Notes: generated from the sequence alone by a model not told the origin. Counted from the first letter of the stretch, positions 15,967 to 25,185 are shown. The stretch is 64,000 nucleotides of DNA from Fulvivirga maritima (GCF_021389955.1 NZ_CP089980.1:4583001-4647000); one strand, 5' to 3'. Numbers and translations are program-made.

Positions 15967-16988
15967 TCAGTCTACTTTTATAATGAGTTTTTTGCCACTA
16001 TGACTGCCATCAAAAAGGGTTTGAAAGGTTTCAGGAAGCTGGTCAAAACCATCGACAAACTCTTCCTGATATTTGATTTTTCCATTCTGCACTAATGGCG
16101 TCATCTCTTCTAAAATTCAGGCATTTTATCCATAACATAGGGCGTAGCAAATGCTTTAATACTAAGAAAACGGTAATGGATAATGGTGATAAGCCTTGGT
16201 AGATAGTTAGTTCCTTCTGGCAATGTGGTGTCGTTATAATCTGCAATGGTGCCGCAAAGTGTCATCTTTGCATTTTCATTAAAATGCTCCATTAAAACAG
16301 GGAAAATGGGGCCACCCACATTTTCGTAGAAGGCATCAATTCCGTTTGGTAATGCCTTCTTTACCTGATCTTCAAAATCATTAGCCTTATAATCTATGGC
16401 TTCATCTAAGCCAAGTGTGTTTTTTAAATAGGCCACTTTTTCGGCACCACCGGCCACGCCCACCACACGGTAGCCACGCAGTTTACCTAGCTGAGCAGCT
16501 ATGGAGCCCACAGAGCCTGCCGCACCAGTAACAACTAAGGTGCCGCCAGGCTTAAAATCATGGAGCTTGGTCATGCCGTACCAGGCAGTAAAACCATTAA
16601 GCCCGAGCGGACCTAGAGCGGTGGACAGTGGTGCTACCTTAGCATCTAGCTTGCGAAGGTCTGAACCATCAGAAATGGCGTAATCCTGCCAGCCAGACCA
16701 AGTCTGTACATAATCGCCGATTTTAAAATTCTCATTATTGCTTTTTTTTACCACAGCTATCGTTGGGCCCTGCATTACATCATCTATATCGATAGTGGGC
16801 CACTCCGAAGAGCCATTACCCATAAGATTTCGCTGATAAGGCTCTACGGAGATCATAGTGTTCTTAAACAACACTTCGCCGCTGTTAAGCGCAGGTATTT
16901 CGCTAACTATCTTTTCAAAGTCGCTGAGTTTAGCATTGCCTACCGGACGTTGCTTTAAAATAATTTGTCTGTTTTTGGAATGTGTCAT
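15967..16988 (-). CDS. NADP-dependent MDR-superfamily oxidoreductase, frameshifted
   Basis: The N-terminal 292 residues are in one frame and include the MDR Rossmann motif VVTGAAGSVGSIAAQLGK and the family pattern ENVGGPIF, typical of zinc-free NADP-dependent 2-alkenal/curcumin-type reductases. The frame stops at 16110 inside MPEF, but adding one T to the T4 run (plus-strand AAAA at 16112-16115) restores LEEMTPLVQNGKIKYQEEF and the usual C-terminus GKKLIIKVD, ending at 15967. Full length would be about 340 residues, normal for the family. It is divergent from an HxlR regulator, so it is probably electrophile-inducible. Sequencing error and true pseudogene cannot be separated here. Confidence 0.85.
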
Positions 16989-17046
16989 CTTTATTGTTTT
17001 TAACTGAGCGACAAAACTAAAAGATGGAAGTGTTTTATATAAACTA

Positions 17047-17087
17047 AGTAACTAAAAGTTACTGTAACAAAAAAGTAACCTAGTTAC
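17047..17087. promoter_or_regulatory. Cluster of GTAAC palindromes, putative HxlR operator
   Basis: Three overlapping or adjacent palindromes built from GTAAC/GTTAC half-sites: AGTAACT-AAA-AGTTACT (17047-17063), GTTAC-T-GTAAC (17058-17068) and GTAAC-CTA-GTTAC (17075-17087). They lie between the divergent starts of the oxidoreductase (16988) and the HxlR gene (17201), close to the enzyme start. Such regular symmetry in a divergent spacer strongly suggests regulator binding. Confidence 0.65.
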
Positions 17088-17200
17088 GTTTGGAGGTAAA
17101 ATTCTTTTTCAATTATTATTAGGAGTTTAGGAGGTGTTTGTTTCCTTTGTATGGTCAGTAACAAAAGGAAACTTATACTGAAAGGTAATTTTAATAAACT

Positions 17201-17533
17201 ATGGAAGAGCAGGATCAAAAGATTAAGGCGGTTCATGATGCCATGGACATATTAAATGGGAAGTGGAAAATATCAGTCATTTCATCGATTTGTTATCATA
17301 GCTCAAGGAGGTTTTCTGAGATTCTTAATGACGTGAAAGGCATATCTAATAAAATGCTAAGTAAAGAATTGAAGGAATTGGAAAAGAACGAATTAGTAAC
17401 GCGTACCGTGTTAGATACCCAGCCTATTACAGTGGAATATAAGTTGACCGACTATGGCCAAAGCTTACGAACCATTATTGATCACCTTTCTGACTGGGGC
17501 ATGGCACATCGTAAAAAGAGTATGTATAAATAG
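17201..17533 (+). CDS. HxlR-family transcriptional regulator
   Basis: 110 residues with the HxlR winged helix: DAMDILNGKWKISVISSICY, RRFSEILNDVKGISNKMLSK and the wing TVEYKLTDYGQSL. The usual conserved N-terminal Cys is replaced by Ala in HDAMD, but a Cys is present at CYHSS about 15 residues later. It is divergent from the NADP-dependent oxidoreductase and likely regulates it through the GTAAC cluster. Confidence 0.92.
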   Translation: MEEQDQKIKAVHDAMDILNGKWKISVISSICYHSSRRFSEILNDVKGISNKMLSKELKELEKNELVTRTVLDTQPITVEYKLTDYGQSLRTIIDHLSDWGMAHRKKSMYK

Positions 17534-17633
17534 GGGTGTAGCTATATCTTCTGTGGATACTGTCATTTTCTTAGTTATTTCGCGCCTAATCCAGTAAATG
17601 ATGGCGCATCGTTTTCAGCGCCTGCCACAGTAA

Positions 17634-17673
17634 AATAATACCTCACTAAATACTGAATTAGTGAGGTATTATT
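17634..17673. terminator. Bidirectional terminator hairpin
   Basis: A perfect 15-bp stem, AATAATACCTCACTA (17634-17648) with TAGTGAGGTATTATT (17659-17673), lies between the convergent HxlR and Old Yellow Enzyme genes. The ends are AT-rich on both sides, fitting termination from both directions. Confidence 0.75.
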
Positions 17674-17675
17674 GT

Positions 17676-18773
17676 TTATTTCCATTCACCATGATTGGGA
17701 TAGGCTCTTTCATATTGTTTTGGCCAGGTTGTTTCATGCTCATCATCTAAAATATGTGCTGCATATAGTGGGAAATTAGGGTTTCTCAGGCTTTCTCTAC
17801 CGATAAAGATGAGGTCGGCATGTTCTTCCTGTAAGATCTTTTCTGCTTGCTCAGGTGTGGTGATCAGCCCTACAGTACCAGTAGGTACGTTGGCCTGGCT
17901 TCTTATAGACGAAGAGAAAGGTACTTGATAACCCGGTTCTACAGGAATATTAGCCAATGTATTTCCTGCCGTTGAAACATCAATTAGGTGAACTCCCAGT
18001 TGTTTTAAAATTTCAGAGAATTTTACTGAATCACTTATCTGCCAGCCATCATCTACCCAGTCTGTAGCAGATATTCTTACCATAAGAGGCTTCTCTTTAC
18101 CCCAAATTTCTTTTATAGCATTTACTATTTCTACTATGAGGCGTATTCTGTTTTCAAAACTCCCACCATAATTATCCGTTCGGCTATTGCTTAAAGGAGA
18201 GTAAAACTGGTGTAATAAATAGCCATGACCGGCATGTAGTTCAATAACATCATAATTAGCGGCTATAGCCCTATGTGTAGCGGCTTTGAAATCATTAATA
18301 ACTTGTTGAATTTCTGATAAGGACATTTCATGGGGTAGAGGCTCATTTTCGGAAAATGGAATGGGGCTCGGCGCAATGGGCTGCCATCCATTGGTTTGAT
18401 CCTTGTTAATATTTTTTCCTCCTTCCCAAGGTCTTTCTTTGCTTGCTTTTCGGCCCGCATGAGCTAATTGGATTCCTATTTTACTGCCATGTTGATGTAC
18501 AAAATCCACTATGTTTTTTAAAGGAGGTATATGATCATCTTTCCAAAGACCGAGGTCGGCATGGGTAATTCTTCCTTCAGGTGATACTGCTGTGGCTTCT
18601 TGGATGATTAAACCGGCACCACCAACTGCTCTGGCTCCTAAATGAACCAAGTGCCAGTTATTGGCAAAGCCATCCACAGCTGAATATTGGCACATAGGAG
18701 AAATGACAATTCGGTTTTTTAAAGTGATGTTTCCTAATTGATATGAACTCAATAATTTGCTTTTTGTATCCAT
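17676..18773 (-). CDS. Old Yellow Enzyme-family NADH:flavin oxidoreductase (YqjM/NamA-like)
   Basis: 365 residues, a complete FMN-binding TIM barrel. It has the YqjM-class motifs SPMCQYSA (flavin-contacting Cys), QLAHAGRKAS, IELHAGHGYLLHQFYSPLSN (substrate His pair region) and the phosphate-binding end LIFIGRESLRNPNFPLYAA. It reduces activated C=C bonds of alpha,beta-unsaturated carbonyls and nitro compounds with NAD(P)H. It sits beside the 2-alkenal-type reductase and HxlR genes, which suggests a shared electrophile-detoxification role. No signal peptide. Confidence 0.93.
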   Translation of the reverse strand: MDTKSKLLSSYQLGNITLKNRIVISPMCQYSAVDGFANNWHLVHLGARAVGGAGLIIQEATAVSPEGRITHADLGLWKDDHIPPLKNIVDFVHQHGSKIGIQLAHAGRKASKERPWEGGKNINKDQTNGWQPIAPSPIPFSENEPLPHEMSLSEIQQVINDFKAATHRAIAANYDVIELHAGHGYLLHQFYSPLSNSRTDNYGGSFENRIRLIVEIVNAIKEIWGKEKPLMVRISATDWVDDGWQISDSVKFSEILKQLGVHLIDVSTAGNTLANIPVEPGYQVPFSSSIRSQANVPTGTVGLITTPEQAEKILQEEHADLIFIGRESLRNPNFPLYAAHILDDEHETTWPKQYERAYPNHGEWK

Positions 18774-19074
18774 TATATTGTTTTATTATTCTATTAACAG
18801 TGCAAAGGTGCTTGAAAGCTGCTACTTATGAAATGAACTAGATAAGATTCTCTATTTTTTCGTTTATTTCTGATTTTAAATTAGAATTTTGGAGTCATAT
18901 TTAATTAGAAAGCCAGATCATATTGAGCATATGCCTATCTGCCTGACTGAAAAACTCAATCAATGAAAGTACATTGAAAATAGCCCAAATCTCTCTCATT
19001 AATGCATGTTTAATTCATTCTTACTATCTTATAATACAATTATTATTTCATGTAAATAAAACAAGAAATAGATT
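18774..19074. other. Divergent intergenic region
   Basis: AT-rich promoter-bearing spacer between the Old Yellow Enzyme and the pectate-lyase-like gene. I see no coding frame, hairpin or RNA gene in it. Confidence 0.4.
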
Positions 19075-20805
19075 ATGAGGTATTTAGTAAGTCTGGTGTT
19101 GGCTCTGTTTTGTGTTACGGCTGTAGCTCAAACTACTTTTTTGAATGTTAAAACGTTGGGTGCTTATGGGGATGGCACTCATAATGATTACACGGTGCTT
19201 CAAGATGCTGTGGATAGCGCGGCGTCCATTGGAGCAACGGTGTTCTTTCCGGTGGGCAATTATAAAATTGATCAAACGCTGGTGATCCCTGCCGGGGTGT
19301 CATTAGTAGGGGCGGGGAGAGGCCTTACGGCTACCGGAACTCCCGCTTTGGGCTCTATCATAATTAATTCTGGCACTGCAGTAACCTTGAGTGTAAGAGG
19401 TACCAATGTGGCTATCACTGATATGGTGATTTATGATGATAACAATGCAGGGGCAGCTGGCGGCATAGAGCTGTTGGGTGATGGCAAAATAGTAGAAGGA
19501 GTGGTGCTAAGGCAGGTGCTTATTTCAGGGTTTACTGATGGGGTGGCGCTAAAGTTAAAAGCCATTAATTCTGGCGGGCTTACCTATTGTTCTTTTTATG
19601 ATGTGCGTATTCGCTATGGAGCTACGGGGGTAAAGATAGAAGAGGAGGCAGGTTCTTTCGTAAATTCAAACTCCTTTTATCATGGAGCTATTTCTGGTGA
19701 TGGTTTTGATTATGGTATACGTGTTTCAGGAGGAAATAATAATGTTTTTAATGGTACGGTGGTAGAACCTTACTCTTCTGCTTATGGGCATTTGGTAGTA
19801 GAGAAAGGTGAGTTTACGGGGGCTCACATCCGGATTGAAGGCAGTAATCAGTCGGACACCATACCGCTGGTGGAGTTTAAAGCGGGCACAAGAAATAGCT
19901 ATGTTACCGGAATTTATTCTGGTGGTCTCACCATAGATAATGGTGATAATTACGTGGGCTTTCGGGCAGCAAAATCTTTCTCTCAGCAGCTGGGTAGGAA
20001 TAATTTGTATCAAAATGCCGCTTTTTATGGTGTTAAAAACGGGCAAGTGCCGTATTGGCAAATGTCAGGAGTTGATACCGTGATGGAAGTGAGTGACGTA
20101 TGGCGAAAAAACATGAAAGTATTGCAGGTAGAAGTAGCGGCTGGAGCCTCAGGCTATCTCCGGCCTGATCCTATTTACCTGCCTGAATATGAATCTTCAC
20201 CAGCCTATCAGCAGGTGAATTTTGGAGCTTTTATAAAGACTGACGTGAGTAATTTTGTGACTACTACCAGCCGTTCTCCTTCCGGATTGGTTACTGGCGG
20301 CTACCACCCTGGCGACGGTCAGTGGCATTCTATTGGCATGACCAGCCTGGTAGATACCACACAATCATATGACCCAAAGTTCTATTTTAATAATACTACA
20401 GGGGCTAAGCAATCTTTTTATATAACGGCTCCTGCTTTGAGTTTTGGTTACGCACAGCCGCAAACAGATCATTACCTTACTGCTAATGGAGGGGTGGTGA
20501 ATGGCACTATCACTTACGGTTTGGGGCAGAGCTACCAGTTGTCTGGTGGTTTTCTGGTGCTGCCGGGGGAGGGAAATATCTTTACCATTACAGGTGCGGC
20601 ATCCATTACCCGTATTAATCACCTGACGGCTGATCGTATGCCGGCTGGCACTATGATTACTTTGCTTTTAGATTCAGGAGCTACCCTGGTGAAAAGTGCT
20701 TATCTCAAACTCGTAACTTCTTATACTGCCAGTGCTAATGGTTCTATTACTTTGGTTTCTATGGGAGACGGCACCTGGAGGGAGATATCTAGGGCGGGTA
20801 GTTGA
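19075..20805 (+). CDS. Secreted pectate-lyase-superfamily (right-handed beta-helix) protein
   Basis: 576 residues. Signal peptide MRYLVSLVLALFCVTAVAQ, then the hallmark start of Pectate_lyase_3/GH28-like helices: NVKTLGAYGDGTHNDYTVLQ, VFFPVGNYKIDQTL and GVSLVGAGRG. A parallel beta-helix runs to about residue 300, and the C-terminal 200 residues look like beta-sandwich appendages. Likely a secreted polysaccharide-active enzyme or surface fibre; the substrate cannot be read. Monocistronic. Confidence 0.85.
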   Translation: MRYLVSLVLALFCVTAVAQTTFLNVKTLGAYGDGTHNDYTVLQDAVDSAASIGATVFFPVGNYKIDQTLVIPAGVSLVGAGRGLTATGTPALGSIIINSGTAVTLSVRGTNVAITDMVIYDDNNAGAAGGIELLGDGKIVEGVVLRQVLISGFTDGVALKLKAINSGGLTYCSFYDVRIRYGATGVKIEEEAGSFVNSNSFYHGAISGDGFDYGIRVSGGNNNVFNGTVVEPYSSAYGHLVVEKGEFTGAHIRIEGSNQSDTIPLVEFKAGTRNSYVTGIYSGGLTIDNGDNYVGFRAAKSFSQQLGRNNLYQNAAFYGVKNGQVPYWQMSGVDTVMEVSDVWRKNMKVLQVEVAAGASGYLRPDPIYLPEYESSPAYQQVNFGAFIKTDVSNFVTTTSRSPSGLVTGGYHPGDGQWHSIGMTSLVDTTQSYDPKFYFNNTTGAKQSFYITAPALSFGYAQPQTDHYLTANGGVVNGTITYGLGQSYQLSGGFLVLPGEGNIFTITGAASITRINHLTADRMPAGTMITLLLDSGATLVKSAYLKLVTSYTASANGSITLVSMGDGTWREISRAGS

Positions 20806-20835
20806 CAAGCTCAGTCGGTCTCAAGTCAGTAGAAA

Positions 20836-20921
20836 GTCTACGCTTCGAGATCCTCAATGTGACTTTATTTCTGTTAATAGTACACAACTAGAGGTCATGC
20901 TAAGTAACTCGAAGCATAGAC
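20836..20921. repeat. Inverted pair of REP-like elements
   Basis: GTCTACGCTTCGAGATCC at the start of 20836-20863 is the reverse complement of a unit whose forward partner, GTCATGCTAAGTAACTCGAA, starts at 20894 and ends at 20921. The two arms could form a long imperfect hairpin between convergent genes. They are related to the modules at 15020 and 15400 and probably double as a transcription barrier. Confidence 0.65.
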
Positions 20922-20941
20922 CGACTTTTTTGCTTAAGCTC

Positions 20942-21886
20942 TTAATGTTCTTGGTAAGCTACTCCCTTTTCTTTGTAACCGAAAAATTCAGCTATTTTAC
21001 GGTAGTTTGGAGCTGCTACTTCTAAACGATCAGCAATTTTCACAATATCAAAAATCAATTGCTCACGCTCATCAGGTTTGCCTGCTGCCAGGTCCTTTTG
21101 CAGAGATGCTGTAAATTCATCAGCCAAATGATTAAGGATCTTTAAGTTTTCTTCTATCAGATCATAGTCATTAGTAAAATGTGCTGCCTCTTTAATTTCA
21201 TCTAGTTCTGCCAGGAGTGCTTTAAACTGCTCATTATACTCCTTGTTTTCCCTCATATCCTTAGCGTTAGCATTATGGAATGAGCCTACTGCAGCAAAGG
21301 CAGAGGTGAAGCATAGTTTTCTGAAAATGGCACTGTATATATCAGAAGCGTAGGTAACGTTAATGTCACTGCTGGTAAGGTCATTTTCCAGTTGTATCAG
21401 GGCAGGGAAATCAGTTTTTTCTTTCCCGCTAAAGCCATATACGATTCTAAAAATCTGATTGTTTTGGGTGATTTCACCTGGGGCCGAGATGTATCCTGTT
21501 ACATAAATACAGCCATCACTTATTTTTCTATTAGGAATTTCTTCTCTAAGAATGTTACCCGCTTCCATGGCATTGAGTATAGGAATGATGATGGTGTTTT
21601 CATCACTTGCTTTTTCTACTGTGGAAGCTATATCTTTGAGGCTGTAAGCTTTTACACAGATGAAAATAACGTCATAAGGTTGGTTATCCAGCTCTTCTGC
21701 TGAAATAGCTTTAATGTTTTTGATGGAGTTGGTTTCGCCGGTATAACTATGAATGATTAGTCCGTTATTTTTAATATTTTCAAGATGCTTTCCTCTGGCC
21801 ACCAGTGTTACATCATGGTTTGTTTTTGCTAAATAACCACCAATCAGTCCCCCGGTACCTCCAGCACCTACAATTAAATATTTCAT
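20942..21886 (-). CDS. Ketopantoate reductase family protein
   Basis: 314 residues. N-terminal NADP Rossmann motif MKYLIVGAGGTGGLIGGYLA, then the PanE/ApbA patterns VTLVARGKHLENIKNNGL and PYDVIFICVKAYS, and a C-terminal helical domain with RKLCFTSAFAAVGS and NKEYNEQFKALLAEL. The family reduces 2-dehydropantoate to pantoate for CoA synthesis, but many paralogues act on other 2-oxoacids, so panE identity is not certain. Not in an operon with other CoA genes. Confidence 0.85.
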   Translation of the reverse strand: MKYLIVGAGGTGGLIGGYLAKTNHDVTLVARGKHLENIKNNGLIIHSYTGETNSIKNIKAISAEELDNQPYDVIFICVKAYSLKDIASTVEKASDENTIIIPILNAMEAGNILREEIPNRKISDGCIYVTGYISAPGEITQNNQIFRIVYGFSGKEKTDFPALIQLENDLTSSDINVTYASDIYSAIFRKLCFTSAFAAVGSFHNANAKDMRENKEYNEQFKALLAELDEIKEAAHFTNDYDLIEENLKILNHLADEFTASLQKDLAAGKPDEREQLIFDIVKIADRLEVAAPNYRKIAEFFGYKEKGVAYQEH

Positions 21887-22208
21887 AATTCTAATCTATT
21901 TTTTTTGTTAGTCTGTTAGGGTACTAAGTTACTTGATCTAGAGTTATGATAGGGTGTAATTTAGCCTCTATCTTTAAAATAAAGCCGTTTTTGGGATTTT
22001 AGGAGTTATTTTTTGAACTGAAAATTGTCTCTATTTTGGGCGAGTGGTTTACATAAAATTTGGTCATTTTATGTAATGGTAATAGTATAGGAGGTGGATT
22101 GTGTGGAAGTGTAATGAAAGAGGATGTTGAAACTAATCTTTATAAAATTATATTTCGAGATCCTCTTTAAGTCTTGAGTGAGTAAGTTTTTAATGAATAA
22201 GCAGGTGA
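21887..22208. other. Intergenic region without recognised features
   Basis: About 320 bases lie between two minus-strand genes. I see no open frame with protein character, no tRNA and no strong hairpin. Confidence 0.4.
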
Positions 22209-22754
22209 TTATTCATTATCAATAAAAGTGATAGGTATCTCTACTTTGGTTTTGTCCCACATCATTGCCAGTTTGGCTTTTTCATTGCTTTGTTCAAAGG
22301 CCATGGTAAAGGGCTCCCAGGTTACGCCCGGCTTCACATTTAAGGTGGGCACTTCAAATCGAAGGACATCTGCCTGCGGGTTATAATTATAGGCTCCCCA
22401 TTGGCCTAGTTCTCCATTAATAATGATGGTCCATTTATCAGAGCTAGGAATAGTGAAAATGGAGTAAGTGCCAGCCTTCAAAGTATCAGTTTCGTTAATA
22501 AGCAGATCTCCGGTAAGGGTTATTTCTGTGGCTTCGTTAGCTCCGGTTCTCCACACCTGGCCGTAAGGAACTAACGTGCCGAATATTGTTCTATTTCTCT
22601 TGTGAGGTTGTGAGTAGGTCACTTTTACGTAAGTGTCTTCATACTTCATGGTAATGATGGCCGTGGGGCTGGGGCGTGGGGTAATGGCCTCTTGGGCAAA
22701 AAGACAGTAAGAAAGTAACGATAAGATAAGTGTGAATAAGGGTTTTGATTTCAT
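22209..22754 (-). CDS. DUF2911 periplasmic protein
   Basis: 181 residues with a signal peptide (LILSLLSYCLFAQ). It has the DUF2911 pattern ITMKYEDTYVKVTYSQPHKR, IFGTLVPYGQVWRTGANEAT and KAGTYSIFTIPSSDKWTIII, common and conserved in Bacteroidota. The biochemical role of the family is unknown; secretion to the periplasm is inferred from the signal peptide. Confidence 0.88.
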   Translation of the reverse strand: MKSKPLFTLILSLLSYCLFAQEAITPRPSPTAIITMKYEDTYVKVTYSQPHKRNRTIFGTLVPYGQVWRTGANEATEITLTGDLLINETDTLKAGTYSIFTIPSSDKWTIIINGELGQWGAYNYNPQADVLRFEVPTLNVKPGVTWEPFTMAFEQSNEKAKLAMMWDKTKVEIPITFIDNE

Positions 22755-22842
22755 AATTTTGTCAGCGATTTCTTTTATTAATGGTTAAATATAGTCAACT
22801 TTCCATCAAATACTATACCGCTAAAAATTAGGATTTTAAACG

Positions 22843-23325
22843 ATGAACAAACCAGAGTTTGACGATATATTCATGGAGTTGGCAGTGAATCTGGCCAAAA
22901 GATCGCATTGTATTAAGCGTCATGTAGGCGCAGTACTAACCAAGGATACGAGAATAATATCTATTGGTTATAATGGACCTCCGGCAGGCACGCATAATTG
23001 TGACCTGGAATGGCCTGAGCAGGGCTGCCCCAGAGATTCAAAAGGAGGCTGCTCACTAGCTATCCATGCGGAGCAAAATGCCCTTTTATATGCTGTGAAA
23101 AACAAAACGGAAGTGAAAGGAGCCACTATGTACGTAACCCTGGCGCCTTGCCTCGCGTGTGCCAGAATTATTTATACTATGGGAGTGGAGCGAGTGATTT
23201 TCCTCAACTCTTATGCTGAATATAAAGGCATTAAAAGTGATGAAGGGGTGGACTTTCTGGTGAAATTTGGTGTGAAAGTGGAGCGATACAAAGGAAGTAT
23301 AGCAGCGGTTACTGAGATGATCTAA
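22843..23325 (+). CDS. Deoxycytidylate (dCMP) deaminase
   Basis: 160 residues. Zinc-dependent deaminase motifs are complete: HAEQNAL (His ligand and catalytic Glu) and PCLACARIIYTMGV (two Cys ligands), preceded by GYNGPPAGTHNCD typical of ComEB-type dCMP deaminases. It converts dCMP to dUMP, feeding thymidylate synthesis. Divergent from DUF2911 and convergent with murB. Confidence 0.93.
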   Translation: MNKPEFDDIFMELAVNLAKRSHCIKRHVGAVLTKDTRIISIGYNGPPAGTHNCDLEWPEQGCPRDSKGGCSLAIHAEQNALLYAVKNKTEVKGATMYVTLAPCLACARIIYTMGVERVIFLNSYAEYKGIKSDEGVDFLVKFGVKVERYKGSIAAVTEMI

Positions 23326-23346
23326 GCTCAGTAACCATAATTTCTT

Positions 23347-24366
23347 TTAGATAATATTGACTTCTGGGTGCAGCTCTATACCGAACTTTTTCACTACAGA
23401 AGCTTGTATTTCCTGAGCCAGGGCCCAAATGTCGTTACCATTACCTCCGCCATAGTTAACTAATACCAGGGCCTGCTTTTTATGTACGCCAATATTGCCA
23501 TTGGTGTATCCCTTCCAGCCCGCTTGCTCTATGAGCCAGCCTGCAGGCACTTTTACTTCATTATCAGGCAGTTCATACCCGGGTATGTTTGGGTAATCTA
23601 CTTTTAGGCTTTCAAAATCTATATTGGTAATGGTTGGGTTTTTAAAGAAGCTGCCGCTGTTGCCTATCTCTTTTGGATCTGGCAGTTTGCTTTGTCGGAT
23701 AGAAATTACCGCCTGGCTTACATCCTGAATAGTAGGTGACTTGATCTTTAGCTCTTCCAGCATGCTTTTTATAGCACCATATTCTATATGCAGCTGATGG
23801 TCTTTTTTGCTGAGCTTGAAGGTAACATGAGCAATAATATATTTGCCTTTAAGGTTCCTTTTAAAAACACTTTCTCTATAACCGAACTGACATTGCTCTT
23901 TGTTAAAGGTTTCAATTTCGCCGGTTTCTATATTTACAGCTTCCAGTGACTCAAATATTTCTTTGATTTCAATGCCATAGGCGCCAATGTTTTGCATAGG
24001 AGCGGCACCTACTGTTCCGGGTATCAGTGATAGGTTTTCTGTACCACCCCAGTTTTGTTCTATAGCATAAGTAACGAAATGATGCCATACTTCACCAGCA
24101 CCAACTTTTATAAGAACAAAGTCATCCGTTTCTTCTACTATAGTTTTGCCAGTAATCGTGTTTTTTATGGTGAGGCCATCAAAATCCTGAGTTAGTAGAA
24201 TATTGCTGCCACCACCCAAAATTAACAATGGATTTGACTTCGCTTCTTCTGTTTTTAAGGTTTCCTGTAATTCTTTTATAGAATTTACTTCAGTGTAAAG
24301 CCTGGTTTTGGCTTCCAGCCCGAAGGTGTTATAAGGTTTGAGGGATATATCTTTATGAAATTGCAT
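23347..24366 (-). CDS. murB: UDP-N-acetylenolpyruvoylglucosamine reductase
   Basis: About 339 residues from the ATG at 24366-24364 (MQFHKDISLKPYNTFGLEAK); a longer frame from TTG 24384 exists but is less likely. Type I MurB signatures: FAD-binding LLILGGGSNILLT, ENLSLIPGTVGAAPMQNIGA, CQFGYRESVFK, GSFFKNP (catalytic Ser region) and AGWLIEQAGWKG. It makes UDP-MurNAc from UDP-GlcNAc-enolpyruvate in peptidoglycan synthesis. Cytosolic, monocistronic. Confidence 0.95.
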   Translation of the reverse strand: MQFHKDISLKPYNTFGLEAKTRLYTEVNSIKELQETLKTEEAKSNPLLILGGGSNILLTQDFDGLTIKNTITGKTIVEETDDFVLIKVGAGEVWHHFVTYAIEQNWGGTENLSLIPGTVGAAPMQNIGAYGIEIKEIFESLEAVNIETGEIETFNKEQCQFGYRESVFKRNLKGKYIIAHVTFKLSKKDHQLHIEYGAIKSMLEELKIKSPTIQDVSQAVISIRQSKLPDPKEIGNSGSFFKNPTITNIDFESLKVDYPNIPGYELPDNEVKVPAGWLIEQAGWKGYTNGNIGVHKKQALVLVNYGGGNGNDIWALAQEIQASVVKKFGIELHPEVNII

Positions 24367-24438
24367 GTAATGCGAATTACGCAATTATTAGGGAATAAAA
24401 AAGCCCTCCTTTTTAGAAAATATGCTTTTATGCTTTAT

Positions 24439-25185
24439 TTAAAGCACCTCAATACCCAATTGATGAAAAGCCGTTAGTTTTTGATCTTCATGGTTACTGG
24501 TAATAATGGTGCTGATTTTATCTACACCACACACAAAATAAGGCTCAGCCGTATCCAGCTTTTTGGGAGTGGCTAGTGCAATAGTCTGCAAAGATGATTC
24601 AGTCATTACCTTTTTTACTTTGCTTTCTTCATAATTAGGAGCGGTAACACCATGCTCATGATGCAGGCTGCAAATACCAAGAAAACACAGGTCAGCTCTA
24701 ATATCTTTGAAGAAATTAATGGTGTCATAGCCTGTGGTAACAAAGGCCTCGTTAAATAGCTGGCCTCCTGCAAAAAGCACTTTTATGTTTTTGCGATCTT
24801 TTAAAATAGTAACCACCGGAAAGCTGTTGGTAGCTACTGTAATGTGCAGGTCATCTGGCAGCATATGGGCGATGGCCAGGGTAGAAGTGCCTCCGTCAAA
24901 TATTACCGTTTGCCCGTTATGAAACAGTGGAATGGCTTTTTTTGCAATTAGTTGCTTGGCTTCTGAGTCATAATCAAGCCGGTCCATGAAGTTATGCGGG
25001 TTGGTGGAGTGGGCTATAGCACCGCCACGTACCGCCTTTAATTGGCCTTGAGAGTCTAATTCTTTAATATCTCTCCTTATAGTATCAATAGATACTTCTA
25101 ATAAAGTGCTGAGCTGGTCCAGATACACTTTGTGGTGCAGGTTCAGTTCTTTTAGAATGTGCTGAAATCTCTCTTCCTTTAGCAT
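24439..25185 (-). CDS. DeoR-family transcriptional regulator
   Basis: 248 residues. N-terminal DeoR helix-turn-helix (LDQLSTLLEVSIDTIRRDIK, GQLKAVRGGAIA) and a C-terminal sugar-phosphate sensor domain (FDGGTSTLAIAHMLP, VTTGYDTINFFKDIRADLCF). Divergent from a deoxyribonucleotidase/MFS operon with four evenly arranged TTGCAA-like boxes in between. Effector unknown, probably a phosphorylated sugar or nucleotide derivative. Confidence 0.92.
   Translation of the reverse strand: MLKEERFQHILKELNLHHKVYLDQLSTLLEVSIDTIRRDIKELDSQGQLKAVRGGAIAHSTNPHNFMDRLDYDSEAKQLIAKKAIPLFHNGQTVIFDGGTSTLAIAHMLPDDLHITVATNSFPVVTILKDRKNIKVLFAGGQLFNEAFVTTGYDTINFFKDIRADLCFLGICSLHHEHGVTAPNYEESKVKKVMTESSLQTIALATPKKLDTAEPYFVCGVDKISTIITSNHEDQKLTAFHQLGIEVL

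Noticed and set aside
16043-16246. Separate small gene overlapping the oxidoreductase 3' end
   Set aside because: It is the third frame around the frameshift; the family-like C-terminus is in another frame ending at 15967.
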